From Amborella trichopoda (taxonomy: Eukaryota; Streptophyta; Magnoliopsida; Amborellales; Amborellaceae): a stretch of DNA of 64,000 bases. Where the stretch lies: assembly GCF_000471905.2 (NCBI RefSeq), contig NW_006497083.1:1260170-1324169 (forward strand), read 5' to 3'. The position numbers were made by a program, and so were the translations under genes. The notes beneath the pieces are model-generated. The model was given only the letters and a program-made list of their open reading frames with translations, was not told the origin of the DNA and searched no databases. Positions 12,017 to 23,765 of the stretch are shown in pieces. Positions within the stretch are counted from its first letter, which is position 1, and each line of letters begins with the position of its first letter.

Positions 12017-13535
12017 ATAGGTACTTGAGTGAGTCAATTTTTTAGATTAGATTGACAGTATGCGATATGATGTAATACCTTAACTTCTGCATGGACCACA
12101 AAAGTGTTAAGCAATGGTTCTCCCCGTCCGTGTATCTTGTCTCATAGTCGACCATGGTTTTGCTGATGTAGTATATCGTTTGTTCTTTTCCATGGTCGTC
12201 GTATTGTCCGAGGTTTTCCCCCATGGTCTTGTCTTTCATAGACATGTATAGGAATAGGTGTTTGTCTTAACTAGGAGGACTAAGGATGGGAGCTTTTGTG
12301 AAGTACTCCTTGATTTGATCGAATGCCTCTTGGCATTCATTGTCCCATATGAATGGGTATCTTAAGGATCCTATTGAAGGGCGCGCACTTGTCCGCTAGT
12401 TGTGAAATGAAACTCCTTATGGTTTGTATGTGACCTTGAAGCCCCCAGATTTCTCTAATGTTTCGGGGAGGGGGTATTTCAGTGATGGCTCGTATTTTGA
12501 ACAGGTCCACCTCAATGCCTCTTTGGCTTACTAGAAAGCCTAGTAATTTGCCGGATTCAACTCCAAAGGTACATTTCTACGGATTGAGTTTTAATTCGAG
12601 TTTTCGGAGTCTTTCGAAAATGATTCTCAGGTTGGTGAGATGATCTGACCTGACCTTTGACTTGACTAGAATGTCGTCGACATAGTCTTCCATGATAGTG
12701 TGCATCAAGTCGTCGAAGATGGTTGTCATTGCCCGTTGATAAGTTGCGCCTATATTTTTTAGGCCAAAGGGCATTACACAGTAGTAGTAAGCTCCCTATT
12801 GCGTTATGAATGACGTCTTGAATTGGTTTCCTCTATCATGAGGATCTGGTTGTAGCCTGAAAAGCCTTCCATGAATGACAACATTTCGTGCCCGGCAGTG
12901 TTGTTGACCAAGGCATCTATATTTGGTAATGGAAAATTATCCTTAGGGCGTGCCTTATTGAGGTCTCGATAGTTGACACACACTCAGATCCTCCCGTCTT
13001 TCTTAAGTACGACCACTATGTTGGCCAACCATTTTGAGTAATCGACAGGGGTAATGAACTTTGTCTTGAGAAATTTGTTGATTTCTTCCTTAATATTGAG
13101 CTCAAGGTGGGTCTTCTGACGTCAGAATTTCTTCCTTACAGGTTTTGCTCCTTCGTTGAATATTAGGTGATGTTGCACCATTGTGGGATCTAACCCTAGC
13201 ATATCATCTTATGACTAAGTGAAGACATCATGATATTCCTTGAGAAAGGAAATCATATTTTCCAGCTCCTCAGGAGATAGGTAGGTTCCTATCTTGGTTA
13301 ACCATGGATCCTTCTCAGTTACTAGGTTTACGTCGATCGTCTCTTTGATGATCGCCGTTGCGACACCATCGAACCTCTTCTTGAATTACTCAACATGGGA
13401 AGTGAGCTCCTCAGGTTGAAAGTTTTCTTCTGACTCTTGGCTTGATCTTCGTCTTGGTTTTCCAATTCATCATCTTGTGTATTGCGCACCGTTATTGGGC
13501 TATCTTGAGTGTTAGCTATTTTTGAAAATTCTTTT
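12017..13535 (-). pseudogene. Element B reverse transcriptase and RNase H
   Basis: Pre-RT sequence (ANTQDSPITVRNTQDDE) lies at about 13510-13460. RT motifs are LANIVVV near 13020, NYRDLNKARPKDNFPLPNID near 12970-12910, and MPFGLKNIGATYQRAMTTIF with an intact YVDDILVKSK box at 12774-12640. RNase H (EQTIYYISKTMVDYETRYT) is at 12200-12130, and KWRMLLSEFEIEYVTQKSIK at 11990-11930 links to the second RNase H. Stops and shifts occur near 13140, 12980 and 12800, so the YVDD box survives in a dead frame. Confidence 0.87.
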
Positions 13536-14208
13536 CCATTATCATCAGTTTTATCATGTTTTGAATTTTCAACAGTGGATTTTGAAATATCAGAAGAGAT
13601 GTCCCTTATGGGACTCGCGAGAGAAATATTGAGGACCGAACGCGCAGGGCAGTTAGATGGCCACCCTGCGCCTATCCTTTTTTTGGCATCGAGACTTAAA
13701 GATGCCACTAATATGCTTCCAGCGATTCTCGAGATAGAGGAATGATCGTCCAGATCCATTTCTCGATTTGTATAGGCGGATGAGCACGCATGGCTATGTC
13801 AGAGCCGATTGTCTATACCTTCAAATCCAGGTCAACAAAAATGTCTTCAATCCATAATTCTTATGTGTACTGAGATGTGGAAGAAGAATTCCTGATCGTT
13901 GGGGAATCAAGGATCACCTTTGGCCGTTTTGAAAGACGGGCATCGAGAGGATCGAATCTTTGAATGCCTTCTGATACAAAGCCTAGATAGCTTGAAGGCT
14001 TCATCCGACTTTGAAATAGGGTGAGAGCACACTCGAGTCCTCTTCGATCACCGCTTTCAGTTTTGGCTTGGGGTGATGTAGAAATCGCCTCCATTATGTC
14101 TTGCCCTCAACTCCCCAAGCCTTGGCCTGGTTAGAAGCCTTGGGAGAAGAGCATGTACCAAGCCTCAATGGACCCGAAACCATATCGATGTTGACATTGG
14201 ATAATCTC
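13536..14208 (-). other. Element B protease-RT spacer
   Basis: The open pieces 14094-13861 (MKPSSYLGFVSEGIQRFDPL) and 13759-13536 match the spacers of A and D. No named domain is visible. It is part of the polyprotein linker. Confidence 0.55.
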
Positions 14209-15107
14209 TTACATCGATGCGGAAGTTTGTAATGTTTTAGGAACAGGGTCACCGGCCTTTAGGAGTAAGGTGGCACAATCGGCTTGCTCGATCGAAGCGA
14301 GCGGGATTTCTCCAAGCTCGAACCCTACGGCTAGCTTCTTGCTACCTATACTAGAATTGAGATAGGAAGGGGATTTAACACATACCTTCGTAACGCCATT
14401 TTTTGTCAGAAATTTGAGGCATTGATGAAGTGTAGAGGCGACCACGAGGTTTTCATGTAGACATGGTCTTCTCAACAGCATGTTGAATGAAGGTTTTATG
14501 TACAAGACATAAAAATTTATCACTTGGACGGTAGGATCGATCTTGAGTGTGAGAGGCAGTATGCCTTCATCTTGTCTCTTGGTCCCATTGTATATGGTGA
14601 TAGGTAGTTGGCACGGCTCGAAGTCATCCGGGTTTTTGCCTATCTGCTTCACTATTTTCATAGGGCATATATTTAAGGATGCCCCATTATCAACAAGCAC
14701 TCTCTGTGTTTCATATCCTTGCATGAAAAAGGTGATGTGCAGAGGTTGGACATGGAATCGATTTAAGCTGGTTGGGATGTTATCGTCAATGAACACGATT
14801 GGTGTTGATGCCATCAAATGGTTGATCATTCTGCACAACTCATCCGTCTGCGTGTTGCTTGGGATGTGTGTTCGATGATGACCCTTTCGATCTGGACTCT
14901 GTGTGCTGGTGAATTGGCAAGCAACTCCAAGATGGAGATTTCTGCCTGGATCATTCCGCGATGGGCTGGTAAATCGTAACTGGTTGCAGATTCTTGATTT
15001 TCTTTATTCGGCTCATGATCTGCGACCCCTACTGGTTGTTTAGCTTTCAAGGTGTTTTTTATCCTTTCATCAAGAGTGTTGGCCATTAAATGAATGTGTT
15101 CGAACAC
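14209..15107 (-). pseudogene. Element B protease region
   Basis: A single long frame, 14838-14209 (209 codons), holds the protease best preserved in this family: QRVLVDNGASLNICPMKIVK with the DNGAS active site, then FYVLYIKPSFNMLLRRPCLH and ASTLHQCLKF. The upstream piece 15107-14826 (MANTLDERIKNTLKAKQPVG; SILELLANSPAHRVQIER) overlaps it by a few bases in another frame, so a frameshift separates linker and protease. Glycine of the usual LLGRPWL motif is replaced (LLRRPCL). Confidence 0.83.
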
Positions 15108-15270
15108 TTAGCCTCTTCGGGTTAGGGAATCAACCTCGCCAGCCTGAGCTCGAAAGGGTCAGCTCTAGCAAGAGTAATAGGAGACTTTGAGGTGTTAACC
15201 CCTTGTTTGGAAGATGACGTCTTTTCATTAGTCTGACCATATCGATCTCTAGTGTGTCATCTTCATCATA

Positions 15271-17380
15271 TCAATCCCACTTGGGAAGGTTATCGAGGTT
15301 TGGAGATGAAGGATTTCCTCTTAGAAGATCTAATAGATCTTCTTCGGGCTCTTGGATCATCTTCTTCCTCTCCACTGTAAACGATGTGAATGACGATGTT
15401 CTATTTCGAGTCATCTTGAGCTCCCGGCTTTCGGTTGTTGTGACCATATTTTTAGGGAGAGGGTTTGTGAAGATACCCATCTTTTGTTTAGGCTCTTCGA
15501 CAGGTTGATTTCTAGGTGCGACAATGATGTCCCCCCTATTGAATAACCTTTGAATCATCCGTTTCAAATATATGCAGCTTTGAGTATCATGAGCATGGTT
15601 TTGATACCTTTTGCACCACTTGCTATTATCAGTGACTTGAAACGGTGGTTCAGATGGTGGCAGGAAATAAACCATGTTTCTAGCCCGGATTAATTCCATC
15701 ACTTTTTCCAGTGGGTCTTTTAGAGGAGTGAAATTATCGTCTCACCTTTGGTTATTATTTCAAGCATTAGCTTTAGGCTGACCCCTTCGATTTTGGTTCT
15801 GATTGTTGTGCTGAGCGGCTAAACCTTGAGCTGGTCTGTTAATGACAATCTCATTAACTGACCAAAATCCTTCCCTTTGTTATTGTTTTGGCTCTTATTT
15901 TGGGGAGTTGTTATTGGTTTATTGTCGAGCCTGGTGCTGAGGGGTGTCCCTCTTGCCCTTTCATGTCGCGCCATCCACTCTGTCATGGAGTCTAAGGAAT
16001 GGGGGATAAGACCTTGGTTGAAAAATGTCCGTTATTCAAGAGTGGCATTCTCCAAGGCCATAGAGATTTTGGCTCGGTCTGTCAGTAGGCATTCTATGAC
16101 ACGAATTTCTGCCTCGCGGAATCGATAGATGAAATCCTCTTCTCCTGGATTTTACTTCTTTGCTCTGAGCTAGCTCAGGGAGAGAGATCGTGGTATCGAC
16201 CTGAGGTAGTGAGAGACAGATAGGTTGAACATTTCGTCTGGAGTGATGTGTGTTTGAGAAGGCATTGTTCTCCGATGCCTGTTCAAGGCCTCGCTGGTTA
16301 ATGTTTGCGAAAATATGGCCTTCAGTTGGTTAGGCCTGTGTCACAAAGCTCTCACGAAGAGGAGATACGCGTTGATGTGAGCATCTGGATCTCTCTTCCC
16401 ATTAAACTTGTTTCTAAATTCTTGGACAACAAATCCCAGGGGAACAACAGATCCCTTGGGAGTAGAATTTCATGCATGCCCATTCTTAAGAGCATATCCT
16501 CCATCTCTTTTGAGGTGCCTTCTTGTTGAGTATTTGGGGTGACAGTAGGCCCACCGGTTGGTGGGTTCCCAAGCATAAATTGGTAAGTTGAGATTGGGGT
16601 TACATGTTGGCCTGCATGGGCTTGAGATTGATGGGCCGCGGTCACCAGGACAGTTTGATACATTTGTGTCTGAGGGGTGTACTACCCATAGGTGTTGCCA
16701 CTGGTTGGAGAAATGGCACGGTTTGTTGGACCGGATAAAATAAGGGGACTGATTAAAGAATTAGCTGACTCGATTTTGGTCGGGGTTGACCTATACCACC
16801 AAGTTGGTTTGGCATCAACCCATGAGCTGGGGCATGAACAGTGTAACTTAGGTCAACTAGACTTTTAAGGACAACTTGGACACCCATCTCTCCTAAGGGT
16901 TGGTCAAGATTGACACCTCTGCTTCGTACAACATTAAGAACATCATGAGCTATATTATGGTGGCTCGAGGTTGGGTTGGATCCCCTAGACTTAAGTGGGT
17001 CTTGAGTCTGAGATCACTGCACCTCGGGGTTATCTTGGTTCGAATTGTGGGAATATCGTTAAATGCTACATGAATTTCTTCCGTCACTAAACTTCCACTT
17101 TGGTTACCTAAAATCCCCTGTAGGATGATGCCTGGTCGGACCCCCTGACTATTCCGAGTCTTTCGGACTGAATTAGCTTTTCAGATCACACCAATTTCAG
17201 AATTAGGAGTGAACCATTGGAATTCTGCCTTTAACAAAAGACCTGGGCATTGGATAATGGATTGACCTGAGGTCTGTTGATAATTCCAAGGGATTGCAGC
17301 AACTGGTCCCTAGGTTTGAGCAGGCTAGGCTTAGAGTCAGCCGTGAAACGATCATCATAGTCTCCCTGACTGACCGACAT
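15271..17380 (-). pseudogene. Element B gag
   Basis: The start at 17380 is chosen by the CACCATGTC context and MSV-type N-terminus shared with A and C. The N-terminal part is broken. The piece 16663-16352 (AHQSQAHAGQHVTPISTYQF) is the proline/glutamine-rich part missing from A. The gag core lies at about 16330-15880 in several frames (for example LNRHRR and SVTDR). The piece 15702-15271 carries VTDNSKWCKRYQNHAHDTQ followed by SCIYLKRMIQ, a zinc-knuckle-like C-H-H-C, and IFTNPLPKNMVTTTE. Confidence 0.8.
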
Positions 17381-17697
17381 GGTGATTGCTTTTGATGGGG
17401 CTCTAGAATCTAAACTTAGGTAAGAACTAGATGCGACGACTTAGAGCAGACCTAGCCTGACTATAGGGGTAAAACCTCAGTTGAGATCTAGGCTAAGACT
17501 AAACTGGAACCTAGACTTGCTAAGCTTAATGGGATTTGGTTTAGACTCTGAACTAGGGTAAGCCTAGTCTAGCTCTAGAGGCTATTCTAAGCTTAGACCT
17601 ATACTAGACCCTAGACTAATATCTAGACTAGATGGGTATAAGTCTCGGCTCGGACCAGATTGGGTCTAGGTTCAAATTTGGTTGTGAGCCTGGTTCG

Positions 17698-18060
17698 GAC
17701 CTGGATTGAGCTGGGTGCAAGCCTAAGCTTGGACCTAGAGGGTAGTGATAATCAGACTGGGTGTGAACCCAAACTGGATCTAGGATGAACTAGGAATGAG
17801 CCTTCGGCTAGGATCGAGAGGGAGCCTAAGTTTGGACCTGCGTGTGAACCTGGTTTTGACCTGGGCTAAGCTGAGCATAAGCCTAAACTCGGACCCAGAG
17901 AATATTGATGATCAGACTCGGTATGGACCCAGACTAGATCAAGGATGAACTAGGAACGAGCCTTCGGCTCGGACCAAGAGGGGACCTAAGTTCGGCCCTA
18001 GGCGAAACCTGGTTCGGACCTAGGCTAAGCTGGATACAAGCCTGGACTTGAACCCAGAGG
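17698..18060. repeat. 160-bp tandem repeat in B leader
   Basis: Two full units and a partial one start at about 17700, 17860 and 18020, each beginning GACCT(G/A)G followed by TAAGCTGG-like sequence and containing GAGCCTTCGGCT. Units differ at many positions, so the duplication is old. D appears to have lost this part of the leader. Confidence 0.75.
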
Positions 18061-18762
18061 GTTCAGCTTGGACCAAAAGCGGGTCTGGACTGAGATCTAA
18101 AATTAACCAATCACAAATAAGCAAGCACAACACACAAAAACATTTGACCTAGATTGATTATAGGTAGGCTTGGCTTAAGAGTGGGTTCCTAACTATTGAA
18201 ATGCAGTTAGGCTTAAGAGTGAGTAAAGAAGAACACAATAAAAAAAAAATTTCAAACATGCAGGTACACAAAACAAGAAAGGAAATAAGTGAGCGCTCAA
18301 CACTGATCGTGCCTAGCGATACGTAATTTGAGACGAAACTCGCTCGAAGAACAGTATAGATGGAGGGGTAAGCAACCACTAAGAAGGTAAAGTCAGAACA
18401 ATGAGACCAGACACAGTTCGTGCTAAGCCGAGCGCAACTCGAGTCGAGAGTGACTTGAACGGGACACGGTTCAAGGAGGGTGCAAGCAGCCCTCAATGTA
18501 TTTTTTTTTTTAATTTTTTATCTTTCTTAACTTTGATGAAACACAGTTAAAATAAACATGGTGAAATCAGGGAAAACATGGGTTTAGTCACAATTAAAAA
18601 ACTAAAATAAAATAAAAAAGTCAGAAATAGCACAGACCTATCTGAAGCAAAAATATATTTATTTTTTAAATTTATTTTAACTTAGAACTTAGTTTACAGG
18701 GAGCCAAAAGTCCCTAGAATTGGCCTATGGGGTCCCAGAAATTTTTTGGGACACTTGTAATT

Positions 18763-18840
18763 GGGCGACACTGGTGGTGTCACCCGGGCGGTACTACTAG
18801 TGTCACCCTTGCAAGATGGGCGACACTGCTAGTGTCGCCC
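18763..18840. repeat. Three 23-bp palindromes, B leader, first cluster
   Basis: Copies are 18763-18785, 18786-18808 (directly abutting) and 18818-18840. The third is a perfect 9-bp inverted repeat, GGGCGACAC and GTGTCGCCC around TGCTA. Confidence 0.85.
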
Positions 18841-19127
18841 AAAAAAATTAACTTTTTTTTATATATGAATTTTTTTATTTTTATCTTGTTAAAATTAATG
18901 AAATAAAGCTACAATAAACTTGGAAGAAGAATTAAAAAAAATATTTATGATGAAATAAATTAAACAGAGTAAAAAGAAAAAAGTAGATGGAACAGATCTG
19001 TATCAAGTAAAATATTTTTTTGGTATTTTTGAAACTCTTATTTTTCTCTGAAATTTTGTGAATAGTAACAAAAGATACTCTAGAATAGATCTGCAATGCT
19101 TCAAATGATTTTGAAACTTTTGAATTT

Positions 19128-19203
19128 GGGCAACACAGGGTGTGTTGCCCTGGATCTGGGCAGCACTAGTGGTGTCACCCAGGCAACACTGCTGGTGTCG
19201 CCC
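19128..19203. repeat. Three 23-bp palindromes, B leader, second cluster
   Basis: Copies are 19128-19150, 19158-19180 and 19181-19203. The first has both arms changed in step (GGGCAACAC and GTGTTGCCC), keeping the symmetry. Confidence 0.82.
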
Positions 19204-19335
19204 AGAACATACAGAGTTTTGGAGCACCGAAACCTTAGATCCTGATAAAAGTAGATTCTTGAGACTTTTTGTAACTGAAAACAATAAAACATCGTGAACG
19301 AAAATAGATTTTGGCATTTGGATCAAGCTTAAAAG

Positions 19336-19353
19336 GCCCCATGGTGGGTGCCA
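19336..19353 (-). promoter_or_regulatory. Element B primer-binding site
   Basis: The minus strand reads TGGCACCCACCATGGGGC, three bases from the LTR end at 19357. It differs from the A site by one base (G to A), consistent with decay. Confidence 0.78.
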
Positions 19354-19356
19354 AAC

Positions 19357-20546
19357 TGTTTATGATGCAAAATCTGGCATATCTTCCGATGAAGATCTCT
19401 TAGATCTGATACCTTAAACTGATAAAAATGTAGTATTAGAGAAAGTGGGACAAATCAAATTCAGATTTGAGGCCAGATCTACCAGAAACGAGCAGATCAG
19501 TTCTCATATATGTGGCAGAGCCAGCATGATCCATGACATTATAAAACACGACTTTAAAGAAGCAAATTAATAAAAAAAAGATCAAAATAAATTGCAAATG
19601 ACAAAAGAAGAAGAGAGAAGCAGGAAGAAGATGATACTAAACCTGGCCGGATGGCCTGAAACTCCTGATCCCTTGAGGGCTCACCCCTATCAGAACCGAT
19701 CCTCTTCGACTCTCTGATTCGGATGTTGACCAGAAAGTCTCTCCAGCCAAAAGGGTTTTTGTTCCCGAGGAAATGGTTTTGATATAGGGTTTCTGTGTCC
19801 TAGATCTAAGTTTTCTCAGGCTTAAGGGTTAGGGTCTTAGGAGGCTAGGGTTCCTGAAGCTATCTCCATGGTTTCTAATCTCTCTCCTAGGTTTCGATCT
19901 CTATCCCCGTCAAATGACCACGAAAAGAGGCCTTATCGAGGTCAAAACTTGCTTGGAAGGATATACTCCCATTACAAACAAATCCCCCAGTCAAAGATGC
20001 CACTTTGAGGGTCTCGGATCTGGGTGACACTGGCAGCGTCGCTCGGGTGACACGCCTAGCGTCGCCAAAGAAACATGGTAAAAAATGTAACAAAAGGGTA
20101 AGAAATCAAAAATTTCAATTCCAAACAAAATGGTCTTGGCGATAGGGGTGGTGTTGCTCGGGCGACACGCGTGGTGTAGCTCGGGCGACACGGGTGGTGT
20201 CGCTCAATCTTGGCTGGGCGAGACTGCTAGTGTCGTTCAAGTCAAAATAAGTCAAAATTGAAATTTTTAACTTTAAGTGTGTTCCTTAGCCTCTCATGAA
20301 GTTACCAAAAAAATGTTTGGGTCAAAACAAATTTTTTTTACTATTTTTAATGATTATTTTGATAAAACAGGAGGTTTACATAATTCTTGGTCAAAACAGG
20401 GTTTCTGCATTGCTCTGGGTAGGCAGATTAGTTCTGGGTCATAGGGTAGGCTGTGTGAACTATGGATTTGGGTTTAATAAGATAAATATGATCCTAAGGG
20501 TTCATAAAACACTCGAATTTGTAAGATTTAAAATGAGGTATCTATA
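19357..20546 (-). repeat. Element B 5' LTR (1190 bp)
   Basis: The minus orientation runs from TATAGATACCTC (20546; worn from the family TGTAGACACCCC by transitions) to CATAAACA (19357). Six copies of the 23-bp palindrome lie at 20022-20238. The TATA position seen in D and C is not preserved. The right end marks the insertion point of B into the DNA called F here. Confidence 0.82.
20022..20238. repeat. Six 23-bp palindromes in B LTR, partly tandem
   Basis: Copies are 20022-20044, 20045-20067, 20138-20159, 20160-20182, 20183-20205 and 20216-20238. The abutting copies form head-to-tail runs with a 23-bp period, so the dyad is also the unit of a short tandem array. Confidence 0.85.
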
Positions 20547-20578
20547 ATAGTAGCGGGACGAAAAGAGGAGCATGTGCA

Positions 20579-20775
20579 CGATGATAGACACCGAATGCAT
20601 GGAAGAGGCTTGCAAACGGCGATCGGCACTAAGCACACAAGGGAAGCTCAAAGACGGCAATAGGAATCGAGTGCATGAAGGAGGCTCGCAGACGACGATA
20701 GGTACCGAGCACACGAAGGAAGCTTGCGGACGGCAATAGGCACTGAGCGCTTGAAGGAAGCTCGAGGACGGCGAT
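20579..20775. repeat. 38-bp tandem array
   Basis: About five head-to-tail units of 36 to 38 bp, each with a core like ACGGCGATAGGCACCGAG followed by GAAGGAAGCTCG. The units are clearly degenerate. Such subrepeats are typical of Tat-lineage 3' untranslated regions, which is one reason to join this stretch to F. Confidence 0.8.
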
Positions 20776-20980
20776 AGACATTGCCACGACACTTTAAGGG
20801 TGGCAATAGGGATCGCCATGACCCTTTACGGGCGGCGATAAGCATCGCCATCTGCGATAAGCAGAGGGCGCAGGAGAGGCCTGCAGATGGCAATAGGTAT
20901 TGCCGCGATAGGCATCGTCGCTTGCGATAAGCGCGCAACAGGATGAGATTGCTACGGGCGACAATAGGCATCGCCGCTGT
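20776..20980. repeat. Degenerate repeats with GGCGAT...ATCGCC dyads
   Basis: Units of about 32 bp at 20783-20850 continue the array, then looser copies. The recurring core is a palindrome, GGCGATAGGCATCGCC or close variants (for example near 20830, 20910 and 20955). It is different from the 23-bp dyad of elements A to D. Confidence 0.7.
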
Positions 20981-22690
20981 GCTTCTCACGGAGAGTCAAA
21001 AACGAATGAAGAGAAAGAGAAAGCAACTCGCCCATGGCGCTGCCATCACCATGCACGACTTGTGAAGCTACAGAAGGAGGAAAGAAAGAAAGAGGCATGC
21101 ACGTCACTGCAACTACCGTGTATAGCCTCTGAAGAGAGCTCAGACGAAAAGAAGAAGAAGAAGAAAGAGAAGAAAAAAAGAAAAGAAGAGAGAGAAAGAT
21201 TTACCTTGAGCCTAGGGGTACCGTTCCAAAAGTTTCTCTCCTTCCTTTCTCTCTCAGAATGTGACCCAACAATAAGAAGGAATAGAAATTTTATTGAGCC
21301 AAATTCTCTTTGGCGAAGGGTGTTCAAGGGGCCTTTGTACAATGATAGTACGTGATATATATCGAGTGGTGCCCAAACATGGGTAGATTGATCAAAATTA
21401 AACCTAATTGCTGGAAATTAAGATTTAATTTACTTAAATAAAATAAGAATATAGGGTGCAAAATAACAGATTTGCCCCTTCCTAACAATTTGGGAAATCT
21501 CAAAAAAGTCCCTATTTCTGCCTTAGAACGTGCGTGGTCTTTCATGGATGATCTGGGGTTGCTCTGGTACCTATTTGCTAAAAAGATGATTGTTTTTGTA
21601 TAGGGCTTAGTAAGACGATCGTTTTGATACCAACTTTGAGCCATGGATCGTATTTTTAGCCCATGATCATGCGACTTGAAATTCGGATGAGTCTTACAAA
21701 CTTCATATCGATAGTGTGGTAATTTCTTGATGTTTTTCAATGATTTCTTCACTGGATCATACTAAGCATGCCGTCATGCTCATGTGTCATCAAACACAAC
21801 TCGATTTCGTGCCCAGATGAAGATTTCACAACTTTTGAGTTTTGGTCGGAATTTGGAATTATGGTGCTGGAATTTGCAGTCACTTTATTGGCTTCGTGTG
21901 CGAAATCCAACCGTTCACCATGTATAGTGTTCGAACCAAAGATAGTCCTAGAACTTATGCACGCGATGGAATTGGTTTCATGTCGATTGAGTTGGCGAGC
22001 ATCATGATTTGGCCATTCGAGTGAGGCGTGACTCTGCTGATTTTCCTGCAACTTTCTTCACGGATCAGCAACTTCTCTCTAGCTTTTCTGCGCGCTCGGG
22101 CGTCGTCGCAGGGCGTGCCACATATCGAAATGCTCGTCTTAATGAGATGAACACGCTCACAAATTTGAGCGTATTCCGACTTGAGACGGATGAGATATGA
22201 GCGGAAAAATTCACTGGTTGTGACTACCCCTCTAATGGAGTTTAGTTGCAAGGTGGCCGCATGGGAATAGTATGCCGCTCCACTTGTTTCGATCTTTTGC
22301 CTATAACGTGTTTCTGGAATGTCTATTTAAGCTGAAATTTGACCTCTAGGGGTTTTCAACCATGCCGGATCCAATGGAGGTGGTCTCATAGAAATTTGAC
22401 GCATCGAAAATATAGTTGTAGTTATAAGGGTCCATTTCAGGGTGCAAGAGGCTGATTCTGCCAAAACTATTTCTCCGTCTGGATTGCCTTAGACATGTCA
22501 AAATGCGGCGAAACATGGCTGGAGACGTTTTGGAGTCCTCATGAAGATATTGACCGGTTCTGGGGCCATTATGAGACTGTCAAAATTTCCACTGTTTGTT
22601 AGGCTTTATTGACCGGCTTCTCAGGTTTTATTCCGCATCGAGGACACATGGTACTGCAAAATGTCTTCAAAAATCTCCTTCAAAACAAAA
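20981..22690. other. Unassigned noncoding stretch
   Basis: An AAG/AGA-rich tract lies at about 21127-21200. After that the sequence has no recognisable coding region, LTR end or repeat unit. Short ORFs on both strands (for example 22251-21955 minus) show no known motif. It could be further 3' untranslated region of F, or another old element. Confidence 0.4.
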
Positions 22691-22930
22691 TAAGCTATGC
22701 ATGATGAAAATCATCGTGAGTAAAAGAAAAATAGCTTCAGGCGGACATAGCCACCAACGCTATCTTTAAAATTGCCAAAATAATAAAAACTGAGCATGGT
22801 AAAAACCCGCGAGGGCGTCAAGAGTAAAAATGACAAGCGGACATGGCCCTGAAGCCATGAGTAAAAGTGTCCTGAAAACAAGGAAACCGGGCATGGTGAA
22901 AACTCGCAAGGGCATCGTGAGTAAAAATGA
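22690..22930 (+). repeat. F repeats with GGTGAAAAC-type core
   Basis: Words such as GCATGGTGAAAACTCGCAAG and CATCGTGAGTAAAA recur (22708, 22796, 22892). They resemble the repeats just 3' of integrase in B, C and D, which supports reading this part as the start of a Tat-like 3' untranslated region. Confidence 0.6.
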
Positions 22931-23062
22931 AAATCAAAACGCAGACGTGACCTCGAAGTCGCAGGAAAAAATGCCTCAACAAAAGGACTTGGTGAAAACC
23001 ACCCTCGGCGCCACTTTCACCCTATTCACGTGGAAACCTGCAAGGGTGCTTGAACCAAAAAT

Positions 23063-23765
23063 AGAAATCTGGCCCCAACGCCAACAAAAATCCAGCCTCA
23101 AGACTAACAAAAATCCGGCCCCAGCACCAAACAAAAATTCGGCCACAGCGCCAACCAAAACCTGACCCTAGCACCAAACAAAACAACCGGCCGTAGTGCT
23201 AAACAAAAACAACCAGCCCCAACGCCAAACAAAAATCCGGCCCCAACACCAACAATAAAATCCGGCCCAAGCGCCAACAAAATTCTAGCCCCAGCGCTAA
23301 CAAAACAATTTGGCCCCAGTGCCAAACAAAATTCTGGCCCCTGCACCAACAAAAATCTTGCCCTAGTGCCAACAAAAAATCCAACTTCAGCGCCAACAAA
23401 AATATCCAGCCCCAACGCTAACAAAAATCTAACCCTAGAGCCCAAAAAAAAAAAATCTGGCCTCAGTGGCAACAAAAACCCGACCCCAGCGCCAACCAAA
23501 AATCTGGCCCCATGGTAAACAAAAAAAATCCTGCCCCACGGCCAAACAAAAATCCAGGTCAAGTGCCAACGAAAATCTGGTCCCAGCGTCAACAAAACAT
23601 TTGACGCCAGCGCCAATAAAAAAATCTGGCCCCAACACCAAACAAAACAAATCTGGCCCCATGCTAATAAAAATCCGGCCCCAGCATCAAACAAAAATCC
23701 GGCAATAGTGCCAACAAAAAAATCCAGCCCCAGCGCTAAACAAAAAAAGAATTCAGCCCCAGCGT
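23063..23765. repeat. 24-bp minisatellite, about 29 units
   Basis: A unit such as CCGGCCCCAGCGCCAAC plus a short A-rich tail repeats with an average period of about 24 bp; I counted 29 units. Length varies mostly in the A-run, giving slippage-like 22 to 28 bp units. A long minus-strand frame across it (23694-23104) is a by-product of the repeat. Tat-type 3' untranslated regions are known to carry and amplify such arrays. Confidence 0.92.

Larger units (their letters stand above)
17381..19335 (-). other. Element B untranslated leader
   Basis: This is noncoding and longer than in A. It has a 160-bp tandem repeat at 17698-18060 and six 23-bp palindromes at 18763-18840 and 19128-19203. The stretch near 18430-18490 matches the leader of D near 35040-35100. 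No gene is seen. Confidence 0.7.
9122..20546 (-). mobile_element. Element B: Tat-type LTR retrotransposon, 5' LTR to mid 3' UTR
   Basis: The minus strand carries the 5' LTR (20546 to 19357), primer site, leader, gag, protease, RT-RNase H, second RNase H, integrase and about 0.94 kb of 3' untranslated region. The 3' region stops abruptly at 9122 without a polypurine tract. D and C continue for kilobases past the equivalent point, so B is read as split by A; its remaining 3' UTR and 3' LTR should lie left of the window. All frames are broken. Confidence 0.82.

Noticed and set aside
20502..20989. Minus-strand Ser/Cys/Arg-rich ORFs
   Set aside because: They arise from the 38-bp and 32-bp tandem arrays.
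21046..21355. Overlapping ORFs on both strands near 21.1-21.3 kb
   Set aside because: They follow an AAG/CTT-rich low-complexity tract and have no known motif.
23104..23694. Hydrophobic 196-codon minus-strand ORF
   Set aside because: It is a translation of the 24-bp minisatellite; period and composition follow the repeat and no start context or domain is seen.
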